Part shown: positions 8,008-15,643 of the stretch, piece by piece | Layout of the letters: each line of letters starts with the position of its first letter | How positions within the stretch are numbered: the stretch's first letter is position 1 | Origin: Sphingobium sp. TCM1 | Lineage (GTDB): Bacteria; Pseudomonadota; Alphaproteobacteria; Sphingomonadales; Sphingomonadaceae | DNA: 56,114 nucleotides | Assembly: GCF_001650725.1 (NCBI RefSeq) | Contig: NZ_LXVX01000040.1 | Coordinates: forward strand, 1-56,114 | Direction: 5' to 3' | The notes under the pieces: model-generated | Told to the model about the DNA's origin: nothing | Seen by the model: only the letters and a program-made list of their open reading frames with translations | Databases searched by the model: none | Position numbers and translations under genes: made by a program

Positions 8008-8873
8008 CCGCCCAAAGCCTCATCGCGGCCGGCGACGCCGCCACCTTCCCCGACAGCGCGCGCGCGACCTTCGCCGCCGCCTATCCCGACCAGCCCGTCA
8101 AGCTGACCCACGGGCTCGTTGGCCACGGTCTCCTGACCCTTGACGCGCTGGCCGCGCTGGCGGAGCGGATGCCGGCATCCTCGGTCGAATATAATCTGGG
8201 CAAGCTGCCGCTGGGGGTGCGCCCGGAAGACACACCCTCGAACGGGCTCACGCTGGGCGAAACGATCCGCACGATCGAGAGCAACGGCAGCTGGGCCGTG
8301 CTCAAGAATGTCGAGCGCGACCCGGCCTATGCCGCGCTGCTCGACGATGCGCTGGCCGAACTGGCGCCGATCGTCGCGGGGCAGACCGGGCCGATGCTGC
8401 ACCGGGAAGCCTTCATCTTCCTGACCTCGCCCGGCAGCGTCACGCCGTTCCACATGGACCCGGAGCATAATATCCTGCTCCAGATCATGGGGACCAAGAC
8501 CATGACCGTCTTTCCCGCGCGTGACGAAGCGTTGGTGCCCGCGCAGAAAAGCGAGGATTTCCACAATGGCGGGCATCGCAATCTCGTCTGGCAGGACGGG
8601 TTCAAGGCACGCGGCGCGGCCTTCGCGCTTGCGCCGGGCGACGCCATCCATGTGCCCGTGAAGGCGCCGCATTTCGTGGAGAACGGCCCGGCCGTCTCGG
8701 TCAGCCTGTCGGTCACATGGAGGTCCGAACGGTCCGTCGCGGAAGGCGAGTTGCACAGCTTCAACGCGCTGCTGCGACGGCGCGGCCTGCCGACCGGCAG
8801 GGTCAGCGCGCGGCCGGAGACGCAGGGATTGCGCCGCTTCGTCTATCGCGTCATGCGGAAGCTGGGCGCCTGA
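8004..8873 (+). CDS. Cupin-like (JmjC-type, cupin_8) putative 2-oxoglutarate/Fe(II) oxygenase
   Basis: A 289-residue protein whose double-stranded beta-helix core shows a JmjC-like metal site: His150 and Asp152 in FHMDPEHN, and a distal His in the HVPVKAPH segment (216 or 223); Lys165 in GTKTMTVF is the likely 2-oxoglutarate anchor. The start ATG overlaps the TGA of the preceding acyltransferase gene (ATGA), showing translational coupling; a longer upstream reading frame is only the shadow of that gene. Such proteins hydroxylate proteins or small molecules. Being bracketed by two BioF2-like acyltransferases suggests the three act on one product, perhaps a hydroxylated acyl chain, but no family member here tells which. 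Confidence 0.78.
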   Translation: MTAQSLIAAGDAATFPDSARATFAAAYPDQPVKLTHGLVGHGLLTLDALAALAERMPASSVEYNLGKLPLGVRPEDTPSNGLTLGETIRTIESNGSWAVLKNVERDPAYAALLDDALAELAPIVAGQTGPMLHREAFIFLTSPGSVTPFHMDPEHNILLQIMGTKTMTVFPARDEALVPAQKSEDFHNGGHRNLVWQDGFKARGAAFALAPGDAIHVPVKAPHFVENGPAVSVSLSVTWRSERSVAEGELHSFNALLRRRGLPTGRVSARPETQGLRRFVYRVMRKLGA

Positions 8874-9918
8874 GCAGCCGGCGCAGCAGCGCCTCCGCCT
8901 CCAGCCGGGGCGTGAACCGTTCCAGCACCCACCATTCCAGCCGTTCTTCGCAGGTGGAGAGGCTCTGCTTGTAGCGATCCTTGCCGGCCAGGAAGGAATA
9001 GCGCCCCAACCCCTGTCCCGCATAACGCCCCACGGCGGCGGCGTGGCAGAGCAGCCCCGGCTTGTCCTTCGTCCCGCGCGGCTCGGCAAAGGCCGACTGA
9101 TAGTTCATCGCCACGCCGCGATGCACGAAATTGACGAGCAGACCGACCGCATCCCCGCCGTCGGTGAAGCGCAGCAGTTCCACCTGCCCGTCCGGCAGGC
9201 CGCGCGCTGCCAGTGTGGCGACGAAAGCGCGAAAAGCCGCATCGTCCCATGCATTGTCGGCGTGGCGCCCCTGATTGAGCGCCGCCATCTCGGCGATCCA
9301 GGGATCGATGTCCGCCGACGTGCCGACCGCGACCTGGGGCAGCACCCCGCCCCGATCCTTCATCGCACGGCGTATCTGGCTGCGCGTATTGGCGCTGAGC
9401 AACGAGAGATAGTCGCCCCCGGCGGCGCGGACAGCGTCGAGGTCGACCTGATAGACGGGCGAGGTATCGGCACGGATGCGACGACGGGCGCGCAGGTCGA
9501 GCAACGGCGTGCCCGGAAGGACGCCGCTCAGCAGCAGGGCGCGCCAGTCGCGGCGGCGAGCCAGCGCATCGGCCGCCACGGCGGACGCGTCGACCTCGCG
9601 GCCCGCCTCCGTGAGAAGGCCGTTATATTCCACATAGGGCCGATCGGCCGCCGGATCGCCCGACTGGTTCAGGGCGAGCGTCGCGACCGGTCCCAGCAGG
9701 CGCGGCCGCATGGCATGGCCGACCAGCGCCAGCGCCACGTCGCGCGCCTCCCCGTCCGTCACGGCCAGCAATTCGGGATCGACGGCGTAGCTGTCGAGCC
9801 AGGTGCCGACCCAGGTCCAGCCGAGGAAGAAGGAACCGGTCGACCGCGCCTCCAGCGCCTGCCAGCGCCGGGCAAGAGCCGCCCGATCGGGCCGGGAAAA
9901 AGTCGCGACGAGAGCCAT
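8851..9918 (-). CDS. GNAT/BioF2-like (CelD) acyltransferase family protein (second copy)
   Basis: A 355-residue member of the same family as the gene at 6877. Recognisable parts are FFLGWTWVGTWLDSY near the N-terminus, the basic helix LLSANTRSQIRRAMK (about 185-200) and RFTDGGDAVGLLVNF followed by KPGLLCHAAAVGRYAGQGL. The start is taken at the ATG at 9918, where family similarity begins (MALVATFSRPDR); the open frame continues 90 codons upstream but that part has no family features. Its 3' end overlaps the 3' end of the cupin-like gene by 23 bases in a tail-to-tail arrangement. Cytoplasmic, substrate unknown. Confidence 0.78.
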   Translation of the reverse strand: MALVATFSRPDRAALARRWQALEARSTGSFFLGWTWVGTWLDSYAVDPELLAVTDGEARDVALALVGHAMRPRLLGPVATLALNQSGDPAADRPYVEYNGLLTEAGREVDASAVAADALARRRDWRALLLSGVLPGTPLLDLRARRRIRADTSPVYQVDLDAVRAAGGDYLSLLSANTRSQIRRAMKDRGGVLPQVAVGTSADIDPWIAEMAALNQGRHADNAWDDAAFRAFVATLAARGLPDGQVELLRFTDGGDAVGLLVNFVHRGVAMNYQSAFAEPRGTKDKPGLLCHAAAVGRYAGQGLGRYSFLAGKDRYKQSLSTCEERLEWWVLERFTPRLEAEALLRRLLRRPASA

Positions 9919-9962
9919 GGCGCCCCTTGTCGCAGAGCGCCCGCCCGGGTCAAGCGGCTGAA

Positions 9963-10334
9963 TCAGACGCAGATTCGCCGGGCAGGATCTATCGTGCCGT
10001 CGGGACGCACCCCGGCGCGAGCCAGGTCGCGCTGCATATGGCCGGTCAGGAAACGCTGCCACATAACGAAATCGGCGCGCAGCGACCAGAAGGGATAGCG
10101 AAAGGTCGCGGGCCGGTTTCGCTCGATCAGGCCATGGCCGAGCCAGGCGAAGCCATAGCCCGCCAGCGGCAACGCAGCCGCGATCCACCAGCGCCCCGTC
10201 AAGGGGGCGGCCGCCGCGAGTCCGATCACCAGGCTGGTGCCGGCATAATGCAGTACCCGCGTGCCGGGCCGCGCATGTTCCTGCAGATAATAGGGCCAGA
10301 AATCGCGGAAGCGGTTGATGCTGGTCACGGTCAT
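9963..10334 (-). CDS. Mpo1-like (DUF962) membrane protein
   Basis: A 123-residue integral membrane protein of the DUF962/Mpo1 family. The signature RPGTRVLHYAGTSLV followed by GHGLIERNRPATFRYPFWSL is diagnostic, with two or three hydrophobic helices between. Yeast Mpo1 is an Fe-dependent dioxygenase that shortens 2-hydroxy fatty acids by alpha-oxidation. Sphingomonad glycosphingolipids carry 2-hydroxymyristate, so a role in turnover of 2-hydroxy acyl chains is an attractive inference. The ATG at 10334 is preferred; a TTG five codons upstream is possible. It lies just upstream of the second acyltransferase on the same strand, about 45 bases away. Confidence 0.85.
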   Translation of the reverse strand: MTVTSINRFRDFWPYYLQEHARPGTRVLHYAGTSLVIGLAAAAPLTGRWWIAAALPLAGYGFAWLGHGLIERNRPATFRYPFWSLRADFVMWQRFLTGHMQRDLARAGVRPDGTIDPARRICV

Positions 10335-10373
10335 CCTCTCTGACCGCAATCGTAACGACTTTCCTGATGTCTG

Positions 10374-11432
10374 TTAAGACTTATGCGCCAGACCGTGCGC
10401 TCTTTCAGGAGCATAGAGGAAATAATCATAAGCCGCGCGCGCCGCCTCGGCGATGATCCGGTCGCGCGACCGGTGGCCCTTGCTGTCCTTCATGACGAAG
10501 ACGGCGACCGCAAAGCGCCGGCCGTCAGGCAGCCGCACCACGCCGACATCGTTGCCGGTGCCGTTCAGCGACCCGGTCTTGTGCGCGACCGCCGTGCCGG
10601 GCGGCAACATGCCGACGATCCGCGCCTTGCCGGTCTCGCAATGGGCCATGATGGTGAACAGCCGCTGGGTACTCGCCGCCGACAGGGCGCGCCCGGATGC
10701 ATAGGCGGTGATGAGGTCGAGCATCGCCGATGGCGTGGACGTATCCTTGGGGTCCATGGCGAAATTGAGGTTGGGCAGGTCGCGAATGTCGCGCGTGACG
10801 AGCAGCGGATCGGCCCGGCGCGCCGCTTCGGCATTCTGGCGGAAGCTGCCCGACAGGGGATTGATGCCCATGGCGCGGTAGAGAAGGTGGGCCGTGTCGC
10901 TGTCGACGCGCAGCCCGTTGACGCCCAGTTTGGCGACAAAGCCGGTGATCGCCTGCGGACCGCCCGCGCGCGCGACCAGAACATCGGTTGCATTATTGTC
11001 GCTCTTTTGGAGCATCAGTTCGAGCAGCCGGTCGACCGACAGCGACGCGCCGGGACGCGAGAACATCCAGGCGATGCCGCCCTCGCTCGCCAGCGCCGGG
11101 TCGAGCGCCAGCTGATCGTCCAGCCGCAATTCGCCCGCGTCGACCAGCGCGAAAATCCGCCCCGCCACGGCGACCTTGTAGGCGCTTGCCATCGGGAACA
11201 GCGTGTCGCCGTTCAGCGCCTGCGTCTCGCCGGTCTGGAGGTCGCGCACCGCAATGCCGACACTGCCGTCTGACAGCGTCGCGAAGCGCGCGAATTCGGC
11301 AAGCAGCTTTGCCTCAGCCGTCTGCTGGAGCACCGGCTTGGGTGGCGGGCCGAAGGCATCGGCGCTGGGCAGCGGCGTGAAGAACAGGCCGAGAGCGGCC
11401 AGGGAGGCAGTCAGACGAAGCAATTGCGGCAT
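10374..11432 (-). CDS. Class A beta-lactamase-like serine hydrolase
   Basis: A 352-residue exported protein with the penicillin-recognition fold. A signal peptide covers about residues 1-26. The active-site motifs are Ser83-Ala-Tyr-Lys86 (SxxK), Ser144-Asp-Asn146 (SDN) and Lys285-Thr-Gly (KTG). At the spacing where class A enzymes have the deacylating Glu166 (36 residues after the SDN serine) the residue is Thr180, within RVDSDTAHLL, so the canonical omega-loop glutamate is not evident. It may be an atypical beta-lactamase, a slow hydrolase or a penicillin-binding esterase. GAGGAG lies six bases before the ATG at 11432, which decides the start. Divergent from ung. Confidence 0.85.
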   Translation of the reverse strand: MPQLLRLTASLAALGLFFTPLPSADAFGPPPKPVLQQTAEAKLLAEFARFATLSDGSVGIAVRDLQTGETQALNGDTLFPMASAYKVAVAGRIFALVDAGELRLDDQLALDPALASEGGIAWMFSRPGASLSVDRLLELMLQKSDNNATDVLVARAGGPQAITGFVAKLGVNGLRVDSDTAHLLYRAMGINPLSGSFRQNAEAARRADPLLVTRDIRDLPNLNFAMDPKDTSTPSAMLDLITAYASGRALSAASTQRLFTIMAHCETGKARIVGMLPPGTAVAHKTGSLNGTGNDVGVVRLPDGRRFAVAVFVMKDSKGHRSRDRIIAEAARAAYDYFLYAPERAHGLAHKS

Positions 11433-11514
11433 GGCCATCTCCTCGCGCAATGCGGCGACCAAGGCAAGCCCTGGATGGTTGACGCCGGCCGCCGCGCGCA
11501 TCATCACCGCGACC

Positions 11515-12228
11515 ATGAGCGACATGATCAAGCTGCACGAAAGCTGGCGTTTGCCGCTGGCCGAGCAATTTTCCGCCCCACACATGCTGGCCCTCAAGAC
11601 CTTCCTTCAGGGCGAAAAGGCGGCGGGCAAGCGCATCTTCCCCAAGGGCGGCGAATATTTCCGCGCGCTCGACCTCACGCCGCTCGACCAGGTGAAGGCC
11701 GTGATCCTGGGGCAGGATCCCTATCATGGCGAAGGCCAGGCCCATGGCCTTTGCTTTTCGGTGCAGCCCGGCGTGCGTACCCCGCCCTCGCTGGTCAACA
11801 TCTATAAGGAAATGCAGGCCGACCTGGGCATCGCGCCCGCCCGCCATGGCTTTCTGGAGCATTGGGCGAAGCAGGGCGTGCTGCTGCTCAACAGCGTGCT
11901 GACGGTGGAAATGGGGCGCGCCGCGTCGCATCAGGGCAAGGGCTGGGAGTTGTTCACCGACGCGGTCGTGCGGCTGGTCGCACAGAAGGAGGATCCGGTC
12001 GTGTTCCTGCTCTGGGGCGCCTATGCCCAGCGCAAGGCGGGCTTTGTCGATCAGGACCGCCATCTGGTGATCAAGTCGGCCCACCCGTCGCCCCTGTCGG
12101 CGCACAATGGCTTTCACGGCTCACGCCCCTTTTCCAGGGCCAACGCCTTTCTGGAGGCGAAGGGGCGCGGAGCGATCGACTGGGCCTTGCCGGAGAGCGG
12201 TGCGGAGCAAAGGGCACTGTCCCTCTAA
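11515..12228 (+). CDS. ung: Uracil-DNA glycosylase (family 1)
   Basis: A 237-residue cytoplasmic DNA-repair enzyme that removes uracil from DNA. The water-activating loop GQDPYHG (Asp68) is intact, followed by the uracil-binding segment GLCFSV, the LLLNSVLTVE strand and the DNA-intercalating loop HPSPLSAHNGF with its catalytic His. Length agrees with E. coli Ung (229). The start is taken at the ATG at 11515 (MSDMIKLHESW); a second in-frame ATG nine bases on is possible. The open frame extends upstream only as a shadow of the divergent lactamase gene. The roughly 80-base gap to the lactamase must hold both promoters. Confidence 0.96.
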   Translation: MSDMIKLHESWRLPLAEQFSAPHMLALKTFLQGEKAAGKRIFPKGGEYFRALDLTPLDQVKAVILGQDPYHGEGQAHGLCFSVQPGVRTPPSLVNIYKEMQADLGIAPARHGFLEHWAKQGVLLLNSVLTVEMGRAASHQGKGWELFTDAVVRLVAQKEDPVVFLLWGAYAQRKAGFVDQDRHLVIKSAHPSPLSAHNGFHGSRPFSRANAFLEAKGRGAIDWALPESGAEQRALSL

Positions 12229-12341
12229 GCCGTCGCTTCTCAAGCTGAACGGGGGATAACAGTCCGGTTCAGGATGGGAACAAGGACGTACTGCCATATC
12301 TCCGCCTGTAATCAAGGATTTCGGGTCTGGAGGAGAAACTG

Positions 12342-12695
12342 ATGACCATAAGCAAAGCCATTTTGGCCACCGCCCTCGCCGCCGCCACGCTGACGGCCGT
12401 CATGCCGTCGGTGTCCTACGCAGATGACGGCCATCGTCGCTGGAGCCGCGAGCGCCACTATCGCGATCATGACCGGCATGACCGCCGCTATGCCCAGCGC
12501 AGCGACTATCGCGACGACAACCGTTATCGCTGCCGCAAGTCGGGCGGCACGACCGGCCTTCTGCTGGGCGGCGTCGCAGGCGCCCTTCTGGGCCGCGCGG
12601 TCGACACTCGGGGCGATCGCGCGCCCGGCACCATCATCGGCGCTGGCGCGGGTGCACTGGCCGGCCGGGCGATCGACCGCAATTCGAGCTGCTGA
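12342..12695 (+). CDS. Exported glycine-zipper 2TM protein
   Basis: A 117-residue protein with a cleavable signal peptide (about residues 1-27), a strongly basic and aromatic middle region rich in His, Arg, Asp and Tyr (about 28-62), and a C-terminal glycine-zipper segment (GGTTGLLLGGVAGALLG and AGAGALAGRAID) of the kind found in RcnB-like or 17-kDa surface antigen-like envelope proteins. It ends in Cys after RNSS. GGAG precedes the ATG. Probably anchored in or peripheral to the envelope; function unknown. A strong hairpin follows the gene before rpoZ. Confidence 0.82.
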   Translation: MTISKAILATALAAATLTAVMPSVSYADDGHRRWSRERHYRDHDRHDRRYAQRSDYRDDNRYRCRKSGGTTGLLLGGVAGALLGRAVDTRGDRAPGTIIGAGAGALAGRAIDRNSSC

Positions 12696-12783
12696 CGGAA
12701 CAAGGCACCGGACGGCTCCCGACAGGGCCGTCCCGCCTCCCCCTGGCAATCATCGTTCCGGCGCCCCTTGGCCGGACATATCA

Positions 12784-12814
12784 AGGCCCGGTCCTGCTTG
12801 CGCAGGCCGGGCCT
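12784..12814. terminator. Bidirectional hairpin between the glycine-zipper gene and rpoZ
   Basis: Perfect inverted repeat AGGCCCGG/CCGGGCCT (12784-12791 and 12807-12814), extended inward by CCTG/CAGG. It lies between two convergent stop codons, as expected for a shared terminator. There is no long T-run. Confidence 0.75.
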
Positions 12815-12840
12815 CATTCCCTCTCCGAACTTGTCAGAAA

Positions 12841-13185
12841 TCAGCCGTCGTAGTCGCCGCCGATATTCTGGTTGCGCGGCGGCGCAGCAGCGGTCAGGCG
12901 CAGCGCCTCCGCCGACTGGGCAATCGAGCCGATCTCGTCAGGGGTATCGTCATCATCGATCTGCACCTTCTGCAGCGACGCGACGAGCGAATCATGCAGA
13001 TCGTCAGGCAGGACCGTCTCTTCCGCAATTTCGCGCAGGGCGACGACGGGATTCTTGTCGCGGTCGCGATCGAGCGTCAGCTCGGCGCCGCCGGAAATCT
13101 CTCGCGCGCGCTGGGCGGCGAGCAGGACGAGGTCAAAACGGTTGGTAACCTTGTCGACGCAATCTTCGACGGTGACGCGGGCCAA
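12841..13185 (-). CDS. rpoZ: RNA polymerase omega subunit
   Basis: A 114-residue omega subunit, which helps assemble and stabilise the beta' subunit. The N-terminus MARVTVEDCVDKVTNRFDLVLLAAQRARE is unmistakable and NPVVALREIAEETV is the conserved second segment; the acidic, variable tail is usual for alphaproteobacteria. The initiator is TTG (13185-13183), supported by a perfect AGGAGG five bases upstream and no alternative ATG. In many bacteria rpoZ neighbours spoT or gmk; here it stands alone between a glycine-zipper gene and a phospholipase D gene. Confidence 0.96.
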   Translation of the reverse strand: MARVTVEDCVDKVTNRFDLVLLAAQRAREISGGAELTLDRDRDKNPVVALREIAEETVLPDDLHDSLVASLQKVQIDDDDTPDEIGSIAQSAEALRLTAAAPPRNQNIGGDYDG

Positions 13186-13307
13186 ACGGGCCTCCTGAAA
13201 CAGCGAATGGAAATTGAACCCCGGCGCCTAGCAGTGCCGTCGGCGAGAGTCAATGAAAAGGCCATAAAGCCATGGCGTGGCGCGCCCAAAAGGGGCATGA
13301 AGAGACT

Positions 13308-14510
13308 ATGGCGACCGTCAAGCCTGCCTGCCCATCCCGCGACGCGGAGGAGATTCGCGTCACGTTGGCCGGCAATCAGTTGCGCCTGATCGTCGAGGGG
13401 GCGGCGTTGCGCGCGACGCTCATCGACCTGATTGGCAGCGCCCGCCACAGCCTCAAACTCTATTATTATATCTTCGCGCAGGACGGCAGCGGCACGATGG
13501 TGCGCGACGCGCTGATCGCGGCGCGCGCGCGCGGCGTGGCGGTGACGCTGATGGTCGACGGCTTCGGCTCCGGCCATGCGCCCGACAGCTTCTTTGCCCC
13601 GCTGGTGGAGGCCGGCGCCCGGTTCGGGCGGTTCGGTACGCGCCGGTCGACCCGATATCTGATCCGCAACCATCAGAAAATGGCGATCGCCGACAATCAA
13701 CGCCTGCTAATCGGCGGATTCAATGTCGAAGACGGCTATTTCGGCATCCCGGCCGAGGATTGCTGGCGCGACCTGGGGCTGTGGGTCGAGGGCGAGCAGG
13801 TCGAGGCAATGACCCGCTGGTACGGACAGCTCTGGCGCTGGGTATCGACCCGCAAGCAGCGATTCCGCACCTTGAGGTACATGGTGCGCAGTTGGCCCGC
13901 CATGCAGCATCATGATCGGGCCACCCCTTTCCGCTGGTTGATCGGCGGCCCCACGCGGCGGCTCAGCCCCTGGGCGCAAGTGGTGAAACATGATCTGGAG
14001 CAGGCCCGCCGCGTGGACATGATCGCGGCCTATTTCTCGCCGGGCCGCGGAATGCTTAAGCGCATCGCCCGTGCAGCCCGGCGCGAGGGCGCCAGGATCA
14101 TCCTGCCGGCCAAGTCCGACAATGGCGCCACCGTAGCGGCCGCGCGGCTCCTATATGGGCCGCTGCTCAAGCGTGGCGTGGAAATCCGCGAATATCAGCC
14201 GTGCAAGCTGCACATGAAGCTGCTGGTCATCGACGATGCGGTTTTCATCGGCTCCGCCAATTTCGACATGCGCAGCCTGTTCCTGAACCTGGAGGTGATG
14301 CTCCGGATCGAGGACAAGGGATTTGCCGCAGTGGTGCGGGATTTCATCGCGCGGGAGGCCGGCGAGAGCCGCCTCATCACGATGGAACAGCATCGGGCCA
14401 GCCGCACATTTCTGACCCTTGCCAAGCAGTGGATCAGTTATCTTCTGGTCGGCGTGCTCGACTATACGGTCACGCGCCGGCTCAACTTCCGCGATCCCGA
14501 CGCGGATTGA
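13308..14510 (+). CDS. Phospholipase D-like / cardiolipin synthase family protein
   Basis: A 400-residue protein with two HKD motifs: HQKMAIADNQRLLIGGFN in the first half and HMKLLVIDDAVFIGSANFD in the second. This arrangement is that of bacterial cardiolipin synthases (ClsB/YbhO-like), which transfer phosphatidyl groups between glycerophospholipids. There is no N-terminal pair of membrane helices as in ClsA, so it is of the shorter soluble or peripheral type. The ATG at 13308 is preferred (AAGAGA just upstream); an in-frame ATG at 13272 would add 12 residues. A hairpin follows the stop codon. Confidence 0.88.
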   Translation: MATVKPACPSRDAEEIRVTLAGNQLRLIVEGAALRATLIDLIGSARHSLKLYYYIFAQDGSGTMVRDALIAARARGVAVTLMVDGFGSGHAPDSFFAPLVEAGARFGRFGTRRSTRYLIRNHQKMAIADNQRLLIGGFNVEDGYFGIPAEDCWRDLGLWVEGEQVEAMTRWYGQLWRWVSTRKQRFRTLRYMVRSWPAMQHHDRATPFRWLIGGPTRRLSPWAQVVKHDLEQARRVDMIAAYFSPGRGMLKRIARAARREGARIILPAKSDNGATVAAARLLYGPLLKRGVEIREYQPCKLHMKLLVIDDAVFIGSANFDMRSLFLNLEVMLRIEDKGFAAVVRDFIAREAGESRLITMEQHRASRTFLTLAKQWISYLLVGVLDYTVTRRLNFRDPDAD

Positions 14511-14512
14511 CA

Positions 14513-14534
14513 GGGAGGGGACGACGCCCCTCCC
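14513..14534. terminator. Hairpin between convergent genes
   Basis: Perfect 8-bp stem GGGAGGGG/CCCCTCCC with a six-base loop, placed between the phospholipase D stop (14510) and the stop of the small secreted protein (14542). Likely a shared terminator despite the lack of a T-run. Confidence 0.7.
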
Positions 14535-14541
14535 CAAGCAT

Positions 14542-14910
14542 TTAGCGACCGGCGGCGGGCAGGACGCGAACTTCACCGACAGGATAGCCCTTCTCGGCCA
14601 TTTCCTTGGCATAGTCACCGCGAGCATCGGCCAGTTCGGCGCGATATTCCTCCCAGGCGTCGCGATTATCTTCGGCATCCGACGAACCGCGCAGGTCCTT
14701 GGTCAATTCCTTGCGCGCCTCGGCCAGATCGGTCTGGTAGTTGAACCAGTAGTCATTCTCGACACCCGCGATCGGCGCCTGGTAGACGAGTTGATCCTCG
14801 ACCTGCGCCAGTTGCTCCTCGTAGCTTACCGGGCCTTCAGGGCTTTGCGCCAGCGCGGCGACGGGGGTCAGGCCCAGCAGGGCCGCGGCAAAAAGCTTCG
14901 AACGGTTCAT
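14542..14910 (-). CDS. Small exported protein, unknown function
   Basis: A 122-residue protein with a clean signal peptide (MNRSKLFAAALLGLTPVAALAQ, residues 1-22). The mature part is acidic and largely helical, with repeated charged heptad-like stretches (DLAEARKELTKDL, EEYRAELADARGDYAKEMA), suggesting a small periplasmic coiled coil. I do not recognise a family. Its own promoter must lie in the preceding 170 bases, which separate it from the sensor-kinase operon on the same strand. Confidence 0.7.
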   Translation of the reverse strand: MNRSKLFAAALLGLTPVAALAQSPEGPVSYEEQLAQVEDQLVYQAPIAGVENDYWFNYQTDLAEARKELTKDLRGSSDAEDNRDAWEEYRAELADARGDYAKEMAEKGYPVGEVRVLPAAGR

Positions 14911-15082
14911 GGGTTCTTCTCCTCTTTGCTGATCTGAACCATGTGCTGCACAACGCCCCAGCCCCCGCGCTTTGCGCCTGAACGGATGTGCAGAATGGAC
15001 GAAGCGACCGCGCGCGACGACGGGCCGAGCGCCCCCAGACGGCCCGGATAGACATTTTCAATATTTATATCAGAGGCTTGAT

Positions 15083-15643
15083 CTATCTGACGACCAGATA
15101 GAAGCTGGCGGGCGCCGAGCCGCCATTTTCGATCACGATATTGAAGCGATCGGTGAAGAGAGGCATCCAGGCGCAATCGACCTGCGGCCCGCCGACCGGC
15201 TTGGCGCAGAGCGTCGCGCCGTCCGCGCCCTGGACGCGGATGGACAGGTTTGCGGGGCGCGCTGCAGGTGCGACGAAAATCTGTGCGCGCTGCCCGCCCA
15301 GAAACAGTTGCCGCATGACGAGGCTTGCGCCCGGCACGAGCGAACCGCGCCGATAGGCCGGCCCCAGGGCTCGCCCGCGAAAGTCCGGCGTCGTCCCGGT
15401 GACGCCATGATCCCTCGCCTCCCGCGTCCAGCGCGCGGCCAGATCCTCCTGCCCCTCCGCCGGCTTGGCGCCCAGCGCGACGAGGCTCTGCACCCGGTCC
15501 AGCAAGGCGGCATGATCGCCGCTCGACTGCGCCGCCTCGCCCTCCAGCAGCGTGCGCAAGATCGGATCGTCCGGCAGCATGTCGGTCGCGGTGGCGTGCG
15601 GCGACGCCGCCAGCAACAGTCCCGGCAACAGCAGCCCGATCAT
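15083..15643 (-). CDS. Exported protein coupled to a histidine kinase, unknown function
   Basis: A 186-residue protein with a short signal peptide (about residues 1-18). The mature domain has two halves: a helical part (to about residue 75) and a beta-rich part ending RFNIVIENGGSAPASFYLVV, the latter reminiscent of small pre-peptidase C-terminal or lectin-like beta sandwiches. Two Cys (in LCAKPVGGPQVDCAW) could form a disulfide. The ATG overlaps the kinase stop codon (ATGA, 15640-15643), so it is the third gene of the regulator-kinase operon. An extracytoplasmic partner or accessory of the kinase is a reasonable inference; I know no characterised homologue. Confidence 0.72.
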   Translation of the reverse strand: MIGLLLPGLLLAASPHATATDMLPDDPILRTLLEGEAAQSSGDHAALLDRVQSLVALGAKPAEGQEDLAARWTREARDHGVTGTTPDFRGRALGPAYRRGSLVPGASLVMRQLFLGGQRAQIFVAPAARPANLSIRVQGADGATLCAKPVGGPQVDCAWMPLFTDRFNIVIENGGSAPASFYLVVR

